Positions 24,306 through 32,278 of a stretch of 64,000 nucleotides of DNA are shown one piece after another; within the stretch, counting starts at the first letter, position 1; each line of letters opens with the position of its first letter. The notes beneath the pieces are model-generated. The model was not told where the DNA came from. It saw nothing but the letters and a program-made list of their open reading frames with translations, and searched no databases. A program made the translations under genes and the position numbers. Source of the DNA: Candidatus Gastranaerophilales bacterium (lineage in GTDB: Bacteria > Cyanobacteriota > Vampirovibrionia > Gastranaerophilales > Gastranaerophilaceae); the NCBI GenBank assembly GCA_944323925.1, contig CALUUI010000004.1, positions 62,001 through 126,000 on the forward strand, written 5' to 3'.

Positions 24306-26123
24306 ATGCGAATTAAGAAAATAGCATCTATGATGGGTGTATTGTTTGTCTTATCAGTGGGATTAATGGCTGTTAATGCAAAAGAAACAGTTGTAGCTGA
24401 TGGTGCAAGCAATAATGCTCAAACGTCAGAAAGAGCACAATATCATCCAATTTCTGATGTTCGACACGTAATTGATGAAAATACATCAAATGAAATGAAT
24501 ATTGATGTTGATAAAGTTAGACCTGCAGCACATAAGGCGGTAATTAAAGAACAAAAAGACAATGCTAAACCGGTAAATGAATTATTGCCAAAGAAAGAAG
24601 ATAAAAACGGACGTGATTTAGAATCTAGTAGTGAAAATATAAAACTAGCTTGGTTTGGTTCTAAAAAATCACCAGAAAAGGTTGAAACTACAGAGGAGGT
24701 TACTCCCACGCCCTTGGAAGAAACCAAATCTGCGGTTGAAGAAGCAAAACCCGCAATTGAAGAAACCAAACCAACGGTTGAAGAAAACAAACCTGCGGTT
24801 GAAGAAACCAAGCCTGCGGTTGAAGAAACCAAACCTGCAGTTGAAGAAACCAAATCTGCGGCTGAAGAAGCAAAACCCGCAATTGAAGAAACAAAACCAA
24901 CGGTTGAAGAAGCCAAACCTGCGGTTGAAGAAAACAAGCCTGCGGTTGAAGAAACCAAACCAACGGTTGAAGAAAACAAACCTGCGGTTGAAGAAACCAA
25001 ACCTGCGGTAGAAGAAAACAAACCAACGGTTGAAGAAAACAAACCTGCGGTTGAAGAAACCAAACCTGCGGTAGAAGAAAACAAACCTGCGGTTGAAGAA
25101 AACAAGTCAGCAGCAGAAGAAAGCAAAGCTGTAGTTGAAGAGAAACCAGTTAATAACGAAGTTGTAACACCTTCTGATGATAAACCAGTGACAGAACAGC
25201 AAGCAGTTGGCGGTTATGAGGCAATAAAAAATAAATTATGGTGTGTTACATTCCAATTGGTATGGAATACTTTCATGGATAAAGTTATACATGGTCCAGT
25301 TTTATTAGCAGGTGGAAATCCTCCTATAGCAAATGAGTTGAATAAAAAATTATATACATCTGATATTATTAATCCAGATTCTTATTATTCTACATATGGT
25401 AAGATAAGCAAAAAATTAAAAAAACAAATAGAAAAGAATATTGCCAAAAAATTCAATGAAAAAAGTGATATTTTAGATACTATTAATTGGGGTGCAAAAA
25501 ATTCTTATTTATTTTATGCAATGTTAAAGAAGGATTTTAATTTTACAACTCCTTTTGATATGCTAAAATCAGCGCCATTTGCAGGTAGCGAAGCCAATGT
25601 AAAATATTTTGGTGTAAATAAAGAAAGTGATAGAAAACTAAGAAAAAATGTTCATGTATTATTCTATAAATCACCAGATGAGTATGCTGTAAAACTTACA
25701 ACAAAAGAAAAAGAAGATGTGATATTATATCGCACAGATAAAAAAGATAGTTTTGAAGATTTATATGCATATGTTGTTCAACAAGATGCATCAGAAAGAT
25801 TTACGAAGGATGATAGTTTGATGGTTCCTAATTTTAAAATTGATAAAACAATTTCTTACGATGAATTGTGCGGAAAGAAGATAAAAGGAACTAATATGGT
25901 GATAACCCAAGCGCTTCAATCTATAAAGTTTAATATGGATAATAAAGGTGGAACCTTGAAGAGCGAAGCAGCATTAGCGATTATGAGAATGTCTTTAGCT
26001 CCAGAAATTGGACGTAAGTACCATTTTGATAAAGAATTTGTAATGTTTTTACAAGAAGAAGGAAAAGATAAGCCATATTTTGCAGTAAGGGTTGATAATA
26101 TTGAATTCCTTGTAAAAGAGTAG
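24306..26123 (+). CDS. Secreted protein with 20 heptad repeats and a C-terminal serpin-like domain
   Basis: A 605-residue protein. A signal peptide covers about residues 1-25 (IASMMGVLFVLSVGLMAVNA). Residues 141-279 are 20 units of K-P-A-V-E-E-T/N, an extended acidic spacer. From about residue 300 a globular domain follows whose end reads like a serpin: PNFKIDKTISYDEL, KFNMDNKGGTLKSEAAL at the hinge position, RMSLAPE (561-567) where the reactive loop would be, and FDKEFVMFLQEEGKDKPYFA, like the serpin FxxPFxFxI signature. The hinge has Lys and Glu where inhibitory serpins have small residues, so inhibition is uncertain. The N-terminal serpin helices are not clearly seen. A serpin-like fold is inference. 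Confidence 0.7.
   Translation: MRIKKIASMMGVLFVLSVGLMAVNAKETVVADGASNNAQTSERAQYHPISDVRHVIDENTSNEMNIDVDKVRPAAHKAVIKEQKDNAKPVNELLPKKEDKNGRDLESSSENIKLAWFGSKKSPEKVETTEEVTPTPLEETKSAVEEAKPAIEETKPTVEENKPAVEETKPAVEETKPAVEETKSAAEEAKPAIEETKPTVEEAKPAVEENKPAVEETKPTVEENKPAVEETKPAVEENKPTVEENKPAVEETKPAVEENKPAVEENKSAAEESKAVVEEKPVNNEVVTPSDDKPVTEQQAVGGYEAIKNKLWCVTFQLVWNTFMDKVIHGPVLLAGGNPPIANELNKKLYTSDIINPDSYYSTYGKISKKLKKQIEKNIAKKFNEKSDILDTINWGAKNSYLFYAMLKKDFNFTTPFDMLKSAPFAGSEANVKYFGVNKESDRKLRKNVHVLFYKSPDEYAVKLTTKEKEDVILYRTDKKDSFEDLYAYVVQQDASERFTKDDSLMVPNFKIDKTISYDELCGKKIKGTNMVITQALQSIKFNMDNKGGTLKSEAALAIMRMSLAPEIGRKYHFDKEFVMFLQEEGKDKPYFAVRVDNIEFLVKE
24726..25142 (+). repeat. Twenty tandem 21-base units encoding heptads KPAVEE(T/N/A)
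   Basis: Twenty units of 21 bases in frame, with variants KSAVEEA, KPAIEET, KPTVEEN and KSAAEES at scattered positions. Higher-order duplication is visible, since blocks of units recur nearly unchanged. The repeat leaves the antisense frame open (24443-25126), which is an artefact of composition. Confidence 0.95.
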
Positions 26124-26144
26124 TTCCTTTGACTAAAATAGTAG

Positions 26145-26178
26145 AAAACGCGGATTATAGGTAAATAATCCGCGTTTT
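26145..26178. terminator. Bidirectional terminator after the serpin-like gene
   Basis: AAAACGCGGATTAT (26145-26158) pairs with ATAATCCGCGTTTT (26165-26178) around a 6-base loop, followed by T runs. It also faces the convergent CoA-transferase operon. Confidence 0.85.
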
Positions 26179-26199
26179 TATGTTTTTTTTGTTTTTAGA

Positions 26200-26877
26200 T
26201 TAATTAATATCCATATATTTCAGGTTATCAGCAACAGTGAAATCTGCGGTTACTGATTCTTTAATATCATCAAGTGTAAACATAGGGTTTATTTCAGTTA
26301 ATAAAAGAATTCCTTGTGATAAATCAAAAACGCATCTTTCGGTTATAATTAAGTCTACTTCTTTATAAGCAGTTAAAGGTAATGTACATTTTTTTACTAT
26401 TTTAACAGCACCTTTGTTTGTATGCTCCATTGCAACGATTACTCTTTTAGAGCCGATAACAAGGTCCATGGCTCCTCCCATCCCTGGGACAAATTTATTA
26501 GGAATCATCCAACTTGCTATACTGCCTTCTTCATCAACTTGAAGAGCACCAAGTACAGTCGCATCAATATGTCCACCTCTCATCATTGTAAGGGCTGTCG
26601 CTGCATCATAAAAAGAAGCACCTTTTTTGGCTTCTACACAAATTCCGCCGGCATTGATGATTCTTGGATCCATATTTTCACCACTGATAGTTTTACCAAT
26701 GCCAAGCAATCCGTTTTCTGATTGAAATATAACATTCATATTATCGGGAATATAATCTGCTACAGCTGTTGGTAATCCAATGCCCAGAGTTACTACATCT
26801 CCGTTTTTAAACTCTTTAGCTGCTCTTTTGGCTATGATTTCTCTTGTCTTTTCCTTTGATAGTAATGTTAATTCCAT
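26200..26877 (-). CDS. 3-oxoacid CoA-transferase, subunit B
   Basis: A 225-residue beta subunit of a family I CoA-transferase. The catalytic-Glu motif QSENGLLGIG appears at about residues 51-60 (SENG signature), preceded by DVVTLGIGLPTAVADYIP, and followed by GGHIDATVLGALQVDEEGSIASWMIP and PGMGGAMDLVIGSKRVIVAMEHT, all characteristic. It forms a heterodimer with the subunit encoded 15 bases upstream and moves CoA between an acyl-CoA and a short-chain acid (succinate, acetate or butyrate types cannot be separated here). In a fermenter it would recycle acetyl/acetoacetyl-CoA or make short-chain acids. Confidence 0.94.
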   Translation of the reverse strand: MELTLLSKEKTREIIAKRAAKEFKNGDVVTLGIGLPTAVADYIPDNMNVIFQSENGLLGIGKTISGENMDPRIINAGGICVEAKKGASFYDAATALTMMRGGHIDATVLGALQVDEEGSIASWMIPNKFVPGMGGAMDLVIGSKRVIVAMEHTNKGAVKIVKKCTLPLTAYKEVDLIITERCVFDLSQGILLLTEINPMFTLDDIKESVTADFTVADNLKYMDIN

Positions 26878-26892
26878 TTATTCACCTAAATA

Positions 26893-27555
26893 TTATACGT
26901 TTTGAACTTCTTTTTCTTTTTTTACAATACAGTCAACGAAGATTCCTGGGATTACAACTTCATTTGGATTGATTTCATCGACTATTTCATCAGCTTGTAC
27001 AATTACTTTGTCAGCGGCTGTTGCCATTACTGTATTTACATTCCGAGTTGTTCCATAATATGAAACATTACCATATTTATCAACTTTTGTTCCGTAAATT
27101 AGGGCATAATCGGCACCAAGTGGTTTTTCAAAAATATATTTTTTGCCATCTACTTCCATTGTCTTTTTGCCCTGCTCTATGATTGTTCCAACTCCTGTTG
27201 GAGCAAGTACACCGCCCAAACCTGCACCTTTCGCTCTGATTCGTTCAACAAGAGTTCCCATTGGATTTAATTCAACATCAATTTCGCCTGAGTTCATTTG
27301 TTTACCGGTCTCAGGATTCGTTCCAATGTGGGTTGTTACAAGTTTTTTTACTTGATGATTGACAATTAATTTCCCTTTATCGGTATTGGGATATGATGTA
27401 TCGTTGCATATCATTGTAAGATTTTTGGTGTTTTGTTCTACAAGTGCATCGATTAATTCATCTGGAACTCCGCAGCTCAAAAATCCTCCGACCATTATAC
27501 TGGAACCATCTTTTATTTCTGATATTGCTTCTTTTGCCGATACTATTCTTTTCAT
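26893..27555 (-). CDS. 3-oxoacid CoA-transferase, subunit A
   Basis: A 220-residue alpha subunit. MKRIVSAKEAISEIKDGSSI starts the family domain, and IMVGGFLSCGVPDELIDAL matches the conserved GGFGxxGxPxxLIxAL glycine motif, with Ser-Cys in place of the usual small residues. LNPMGTLVERIRAKGAGLGG, FLTPTGVGT-like LAPTGVGT and GADYALIYGTKVDKYGNVSYYGTTRNVN follow. The start at 27555 is chosen over 27588 because AGGGG sits just before it and the family begins here. First gene of the pair, cotranscribed with subunit B. Confidence 0.93.
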   Translation of the reverse strand: MKRIVSAKEAISEIKDGSSIMVGGFLSCGVPDELIDALVEQNTKNLTMICNDTSYPNTDKGKLIVNHQVKKLVTTHIGTNPETGKQMNSGEIDVELNPMGTLVERIRAKGAGLGGVLAPTGVGTIIEQGKKTMEVDGKKYIFEKPLGADYALIYGTKVDKYGNVSYYGTTRNVNTVMATAADKVIVQADEIVDEINPNEVVIPGIFVDCIVKKEKEVQNV

Positions 27556-27622
27556 TCCCCTGTTTCCCTTCTCTTTTGATTCTAGCATAAACTTTTACTG
27601 TTGTATAGCTTTTAATCTAAAA

Positions 27623-27653
27623 AAGGGACTGAAAACTTTGTTTTCAGTCCCTT
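27623..27653 (-). terminator. Intrinsic terminator of the ycf23-like gene
   Basis: AAGGGACTGAAAAC (27623-27636) is the reverse complement of GTTTTCAGTCCCTT (27640-27653). On the minus strand it is followed by TTTTTAG, 22 bases after the stop of the gene at 27676. Confidence 0.8.
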
Positions 27654-27675
27654 CAGTGTATATATGTTCAACAAA

Positions 27676-28434
27676 TTATACAAGTTGCAATGTTTTTACT
27701 GAATTTCTTTCAGCAATTTCCATAAGATTTTTAATAACTGCAATCATTGCGATTTCAGAAGATAATTTGTTTATGCAAGAACCGCAACCAATTGCAGAAG
27801 CTCCTGAAGCAAAAGCTAAAGGTGCAGTTGTCGGGTTGATTCCTGTAGCTGTCATTACAGGAATTTCAACGTTTCTAACTAATTCCATTGTGTTAGAAAG
27901 AGTTAATTCTGCTCTTTCAACAAGACCTCTAATACCGTTTGATGGTTCTTCGTTTGTGAAGTGACCTTCAGTTTGGATTAGATCGATACCCATTTCTTCC
28001 AATTCTCTTGCTAAATTGATTTGTTCATTAATATCAATGCTTCCAGGAATTGTTACTGAGAAGAATACTTCATCTTTGTTAATCATTGATAAAGTTTGTT
28101 TTGTTAATTCAAGTACTTCACTAGCTGAGAATGATTGTCCTTTTGCGTATAAAGCATCAAAGTTGCCTAATTCGATTGCATCCGCGCCCATGGAAACAGC
28201 CATAGCTAATTCTTCAGGTTTTACTGATGATACGAAAATCGGTAAGTTAGTCATTTCTCTTGCCATTTTGATTATTTCAGCATCTGCACAGATATCAATT
28301 GCAGTTGCACCTGCTTTATCAGCTGATGCTACAACTTTTCTTACAGAGTCTTTATCAAAGTTGTTGATGCCTGCAATAACTTTTACTGCTCTCTTTTCTG
28401 TTAATGCTCTCTTAAAGTTTTCAATTCTTGTCAT
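27676..28434 (-). CDS. ycf23: Ycf23/DUF561 family protein
   Basis: A 252-residue TIM-barrel-like protein of the Ycf23 (DUF561) family, otherwise known from cyanobacteria and red-algal or plant plastids. Typical segments are KRALTEKRAVKVIAGINNFD at the start, ATAIDICADAEIIKMA, LPIFVSSVKPEELAMAVSMG, GADAIELGNFDALYA, and MTATGINPTTAPLAFASGAS ahead of AIGCGSCINKL. No biochemical function is established; older annotations compare it to inosine-monophosphate dehydrogenase-like barrels. The start at 28434 (MTRIENFKRAL) is chosen over 28524 because AGGAGAG lies just before it. Single gene with its own terminator. A strong lineage marker. Confidence 0.9.
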   Translation of the reverse strand: MTRIENFKRALTEKRAVKVIAGINNFDKDSVRKVVASADKAGATAIDICADAEIIKMAREMTNLPIFVSSVKPEELAMAVSMGADAIELGNFDALYAKGQSFSASEVLELTKQTLSMINKDEVFFSVTIPGSIDINEQINLARELEEMGIDLIQTEGHFTNEEPSNGIRGLVERAELTLSNTMELVRNVEIPVMTATGINPTTAPLAFASGASAIGCGSCINKLSSEIAMIAVIKNLMEIAERNSVKTLQLV

Positions 28435-28586
28435 AATGTACTCTCCTATTTCAATGTAAATATGTACTCTGAATTCTTTTCTATTATATATTAGAACTTT
28501 AATCCTTGCAATACACACCTTCAATAAAAATCGATTGTATATAGTAAAGTTTTCTTACAAGTGTAATTATATTACCGGTGATTGAT

Positions 28587-29246
28587 ATGAAGAAAAAGCT
28601 ACTTACAATTTTATTTTGCCTGTCTTTGGCGCTTCCGTCATTTGCGTATGATAGAGAAGAAATGATTAATATTGACGTATATGAAAAAATAAATCCTGCT
28701 ATTGTATCTATTGATACACAAATAAAATACGGTTTATCCTGCGGCACGGGGTGTGTTGTATCTAATGATGGGGTTATATTAACCAGTTCTCACGTTATAG
28801 AGGACGGAGATGATATAACAGTAACTATATATAACGGTAAAACGTATAAGGCGCAGGTATTGAAGAAAGTTGGTCGGAATAACGACTTGGCATTGTTGAA
28901 AATAAAAACAGATAAACCTATGCAGACCGTTAAACTTGGTGATTCAGAACAAATTAAGGTCGGACAAAAGGTTTTGGCGATTGGAAATCCGTTTGGTTTT
29001 AACGGAACACTTACCCAAGGGATTATTTCAAGAATTGATTATGCTAAAAACAAAATACAAACTGATGCAGCTATTAATCCAGGGTCTTCCGGCGGACCGC
29101 TTTTAAATACTAATGGCGAGGTTATCGGAATTAATCAGTCGATTTATAACCCCGATAATAATATTTCTAATATTGGTATAGGTTTTGCTATCCCTGTTAA
29201 TGTTGTAAAAGAGTTTTTGAAATCTACTACTGTCGCAATTAAATAA
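28587..29246 (+). CDS. Short secreted HtrA-like trypsin-type serine protease without PDZ domain
   Basis: A 219-residue protein with a signal peptide (KLLTILFCLSLALPSFA) and a chymotrypsin-fold protease domain. The catalytic triad is visible: His in LTSSHVIEDGD, Asp in NNDLALLKI, Ser in NPGSSGGPLL. The GNPFGF and TDAAINPGSSGGP blocks are those of the HtrA/DegP family. The protein ends at the domain boundary (AIPVNVVKEFL), so the PDZ domains that regulate and oligomerise HtrA are missing. It probably acts in the periplasm. The ATG at 28587 is preferred to a GTG at 28578 because GGTGA precedes it. Confidence 0.9.
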   Translation: MKKKLLTILFCLSLALPSFAYDREEMINIDVYEKINPAIVSIDTQIKYGLSCGTGCVVSNDGVILTSSHVIEDGDDITVTIYNGKTYKAQVLKKVGRNNDLALLKIKTDKPMQTVKLGDSEQIKVGQKVLAIGNPFGFNGTLTQGIISRIDYAKNKIQTDAAINPGSSGGPLLNTNGEVIGINQSIYNPDNNISNIGIGFAIPVNVVKEFLKSTTVAIK

Positions 29247-29262
29247 TCTTTCCGCCTGCTTT

Positions 29263-29290
29263 TTGCAACGTTTATTTTATGTGTTAAAAT
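29263..29290 (+). promoter_or_regulatory. Promoter placing the rarA start codon at or near the transcript 5' end
   Basis: TTGCAA (29263-29268), 16-base spacer, TAAAAT (29285-29290). The ATG follows 6 bases later with no Shine-Dalgarno, so the mRNA is probably leaderless. Confidence 0.5.
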
Positions 29291-29296
29291 TCAGTT

Positions 29297-30526
29297 ATGG
29301 ATTTATTTACACAGTTAGAAAATTCTAATAAACAAGTACCTCTTGCAGAACTGTTGCGTCCAAAAGACTTGGATGAATTCTTAGGACAGTCAAATATTAT
29401 TGCGCCTAATTCGCCATTGCTAAATTTAATCAAGTCGCAGCGCTTGTTTTCGCTAATATTTTGGGGTACCCCCGGATGCGGTAAAACAACTTTAGCAAGG
29501 CTGATTGCTCAAAAAGTTCAGGCTCAGTTTATTGAATTGTCCGCTGTAGCTTCCGGTATTAAGGATATAAAAGAAACTGTTGACAGGTCAAAAGAAGCCT
29601 TAAGGGCAGGTCAAAAGACTATTCTTTTTATTGATGAAATCCACAGATATTCTAAAACTCAACAGGATGTTCTGCTTCCGTATTTAGAGGATGGAACCTT
29701 GTTCCTTATTGGTTCAACAACTGAAAATCCTTCATTCCAAGTTGTTCCAGCACTTCTTTCGAGAGTTCAGGTTATAAGGTTAAATCCTATCAGTGATGAG
29801 TCAATGGAGAATATTATTGATAGAGGATTTGCGTATTTAGAGAAAAATTACCAGCCGATAGAGTATGAGGATGATGTTAAAAAGTTTATTATAATGTATA
29901 GCCGCGGAGATGCAAGATGTGCTTTAAATATGGTTGAAAACTCTTATTTCGCAAGTAATTATTCCGGCGGTACAAGGCAGCTTACTATAGAAATCTTAGA
30001 AAGTATTACCCAAAAACATAATACCAGATATTCAAGACAAGAGCACTATGATTGTGCAAGCGCTTTCCAAAAGAGCTTGAGGGGCTCGGATCCTGATGCT
30101 GCGATTTATTATTTGGCAAAAATGATTGAAGCAGGTGAAGACCCGAGATTTATAGCCAGAAGATTGATTGTTTGCGCGGCAGAGGATGTCGGTAATGCCG
30201 ATCCTATGGCATTAAATATTGCGATTAACGCTCATAGAGCCTCTGAAATATTAGGTTTCCCTGAAGCCAGAATTCCTCTTGCACAAGCTGTTATTTATGT
30301 TGCAAAGGCGCCAAAATCTAATGCAACTATAACGGCTATAGATATGGCTTTAAACGATATTCAATCGGGGAAAGATTATCCCCCGCCTATGCATTTAAGA
30401 GATGCGCATTACAAAGATGCAAAAAAATACGGTTTTGGTGAGGGGTATATTTACTCTCATTCTGCACCTGACGTGTATCAGCAATTTTTGCCGGATGAGT
30501 TGCTCGGAAGAAAATATTTAAGTTGA
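29297..30526 (+). CDS. rarA: Replication-associated recombination ATPase RarA/MgsA
   Basis: A 409-residue clamp-loader-like AAA+ ATPase. LAELLRPKDLDEFLGQSNI starts the family domain, Walker A is WGTPGCGKTTLARLIA (about residues 56-71), Walker B is TILFIDEIHRYSKTQQD (near 112-128), and sensor 1 is LIGSTTENPSF. The MgsA C-terminal domain follows with HYDCASAFQKSLRGSDPDAA and AAEDVGNADPMAL. It acts at stalled forks with SSB. The length is normal. The gene stands alone and appears to be transcribed without a leader. Confidence 0.95.
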   Translation: MDLFTQLENSNKQVPLAELLRPKDLDEFLGQSNIIAPNSPLLNLIKSQRLFSLIFWGTPGCGKTTLARLIAQKVQAQFIELSAVASGIKDIKETVDRSKEALRAGQKTILFIDEIHRYSKTQQDVLLPYLEDGTLFLIGSTTENPSFQVVPALLSRVQVIRLNPISDESMENIIDRGFAYLEKNYQPIEYEDDVKKFIIMYSRGDARCALNMVENSYFASNYSGGTRQLTIEILESITQKHNTRYSRQEHYDCASAFQKSLRGSDPDAAIYYLAKMIEAGEDPRFIARRLIVCAAEDVGNADPMALNIAINAHRASEILGFPEARIPLAQAVIYVAKAPKSNATITAIDMALNDIQSGKDYPPPMHLRDAHYKDAKKYGFGEGYIYSHSAPDVYQQFLPDELLGRKYLS

Positions 30527-30643
30527 TTTTTTAATAAATATTATGAAATGTAAATATTTATTTAAAAGTTAGTTTTAGTTTAGCAATTAATTTTTTGTTG
30601 ATGTTTAATATAAATATAGAAATTATAATAAGGTGTAAAAGAG

Positions 30644-30856
30644 ATGATAAAACCGATTCAACCAAATTTATTTACAAAAAAAATAGAATATTCAACAGAA
30701 AATCAAACCCAAAATAAAAATTTGTCTAAAGCAGCTGAAAATAACGAAACAAGTTTAGTAAATGCGTATTATGTCCCGCTTAATATAACTTTTAAGCACC
30801 GAAAGGCAGAAAATTCTTCAAAGCCTGTAGAAACTACTGCAAATTATTTAAACGGA
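30644..30856 (+). repeat. 213-base direct repeat, copy 1
   Basis: Every base from the ATG at 30644 to 30856 equals 32066-32278 in the next gene. Similarity continues with scattered changes to about 30912 and extends a few bases upstream (AAGGTGTAAAA), then stops abruptly. Confidence 0.98.
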
Positions 30857-32026
30857 ATCAATAAAACCGATTTCGAAAATTCTGAAATACATGTATTTGA
30901 GTACCCTGATACAAAATTAAGGGTACTTGTTAATATTGATAAATCATTAGATAAAGCTGCATCTCCAACATTGTTTATGTTGTTAAATCAAGTAGATACA
31001 AATAATTATAACTTGTTATATGAAAAATTGCTGCAAGTTATTATCGAGAACCGATTGGATGATTTAGAAAAAATGAATTTTGCAGGAACACCTTTTTCTG
31101 TTTCATTTAATGCCGGTGATTTTACTCAACCGGATGTTGAAGCTAAAAGAGTTAATAATATTTTGTTTAATACACCGATTGATGAGCGTGAATTTAAGAT
31201 TGCAAAGAATCAATTAATTAATAGTATAAAGAATAATAGGCTAAATGACTCCTTAGCAGAAAATGTTAAGATATTTTTTGATAAGGATAACTTAAAAACT
31301 GATGAAGAAATGATTGATGAATTAAGTAATCTTTCAATTAAAGATTTTAAAGAGTATGTAGATAATTATAAAAGTAATCTTTCAATGGATATTACAATAA
31401 TTACATCAGAGGATTATTTTAAGCAAAATAAAGATAAATTGTTTTTTAACATAAATCAAGGTATTTCCAATAAACTTAAATCTGTAGGAGAATCCCAAGA
31501 TAGAGAAGTTTCTGACAAAGATATTAAAAATGTTTCGGCGAAAAGAGTTGGCAAAGCCTATCATTCGTTGAATTATCCGATTTCAGATTTAGAGCCAAAA
31601 GATTTTTTAATCTCTAATATGGCAGTAAGAATGCTTTATCCTTATTTTGAAAAAGAAGGATATATATTAAAGGTTGATAATGCTCCGCTGCCTATAGAGT
31701 TAAAAAATACTAATCGTAATGTATTTGACGGGAAATATCTTACGATACAAAAAAACAACAAGTCTAATTTTGATAAATCAGATATAGAGAAGGTTAATGA
31801 TATTGTGTCAAAATTTGTATCCGCTGATTTGCAAGAAGATTTGCAAGAAGAAAAAAATTACTATAAATCTATGGTTAATAATTTTATGACTGGTTCAACT
31901 CTTCCAATTGGCAGGGTGTTAATATTTGCGGACTACTCAGATAAGTTGTTGACTATCTCAAATGATATAGACTCAATAACAGAAAATGAGTTAAAAAACT
32001 ATATTAAAGACAATATTTTAAGCTAG
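30644..32026 (+). CDS. M16-like protein A with shared N-terminal module
   Basis: A 460-residue protein. Residues 1-71 are encoded by DNA identical to the start of the next gene. After this polar, probably disordered module, residues from about 84 (IHVFEYPDTKLRVLVNID) resemble the start of M16 (insulinase/processing) peptidase domains, and DEREFKIAKNQLINSIKNN, LSNLSIKDFKEYVDNY and MDITIITSEDYF follow the order of a typical M16 half-domain. The zinc motif HxxEH is absent, so it is probably a non-catalytic M16-like protein. There is no signal peptide or membrane segment. The RBS is AAGGTG before the ATG. The family call is tentative. Confidence 0.75.
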   Translation: MIKPIQPNLFTKKIEYSTENQTQNKNLSKAAENNETSLVNAYYVPLNITFKHRKAENSSKPVETTANYLNGINKTDFENSEIHVFEYPDTKLRVLVNIDKSLDKAASPTLFMLLNQVDTNNYNLLYEKLLQVIIENRLDDLEKMNFAGTPFSVSFNAGDFTQPDVEAKRVNNILFNTPIDEREFKIAKNQLINSIKNNRLNDSLAENVKIFFDKDNLKTDEEMIDELSNLSIKDFKEYVDNYKSNLSMDITIITSEDYFKQNKDKLFFNINQGISNKLKSVGESQDREVSDKDIKNVSAKRVGKAYHSLNYPISDLEPKDFLISNMAVRMLYPYFEKEGYILKVDNAPLPIELKNTNRNVFDGKYLTIQKNNKSNFDKSDIEKVNDIVSKFVSADLQEDLQEEKNYYKSMVNNFMTGSTLPIGRVLIFADYSDKLLTISNDIDSITENELKNYIKDNILS

Positions 32027-32065
32027 TTTCTAATAAAGAAGTAAAAAATCATAAGGTGTAAAAAA

Positions 32066-32278
32066 ATGATAAAACCGATTCAACCAAATTTATTTACAAA
32101 AAAAATAGAATATTCAACAGAAAATCAAACCCAAAATAAAAATTTGTCTAAAGCAGCTGAAAATAACGAAACAAGTTTAGTAAATGCGTATTATGTCCCG
32201 CTTAATATAACTTTTAAGCACCGAAAGGCAGAAAATTCTTCAAAGCCTGTAGAAACTACTGCAAATTATTTAAACGGA
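32066..32278 (+). repeat. 213-base direct repeat, copy 2
   Basis: Identical over 213 bases to 30644-30856, at an offset of 1422 bases. See copy 1. Confidence 0.98.

Noticed and set aside
24443-25126. 227-codon open frame antisense to the heptad-repeat region
   Set aside because: It is open only because the 21-base repeat lacks stops in that frame; the product is a monotonous Ser/Ala/Gly repeat with no ribosome site, and the sense gene is well supported.
24726-25142. Possible CRISPR array
   Set aside because: Units are contiguous 21-base in-frame repeats without unique spacers, inside a gene with signal peptide and folded C-terminus; no cas genes are present.
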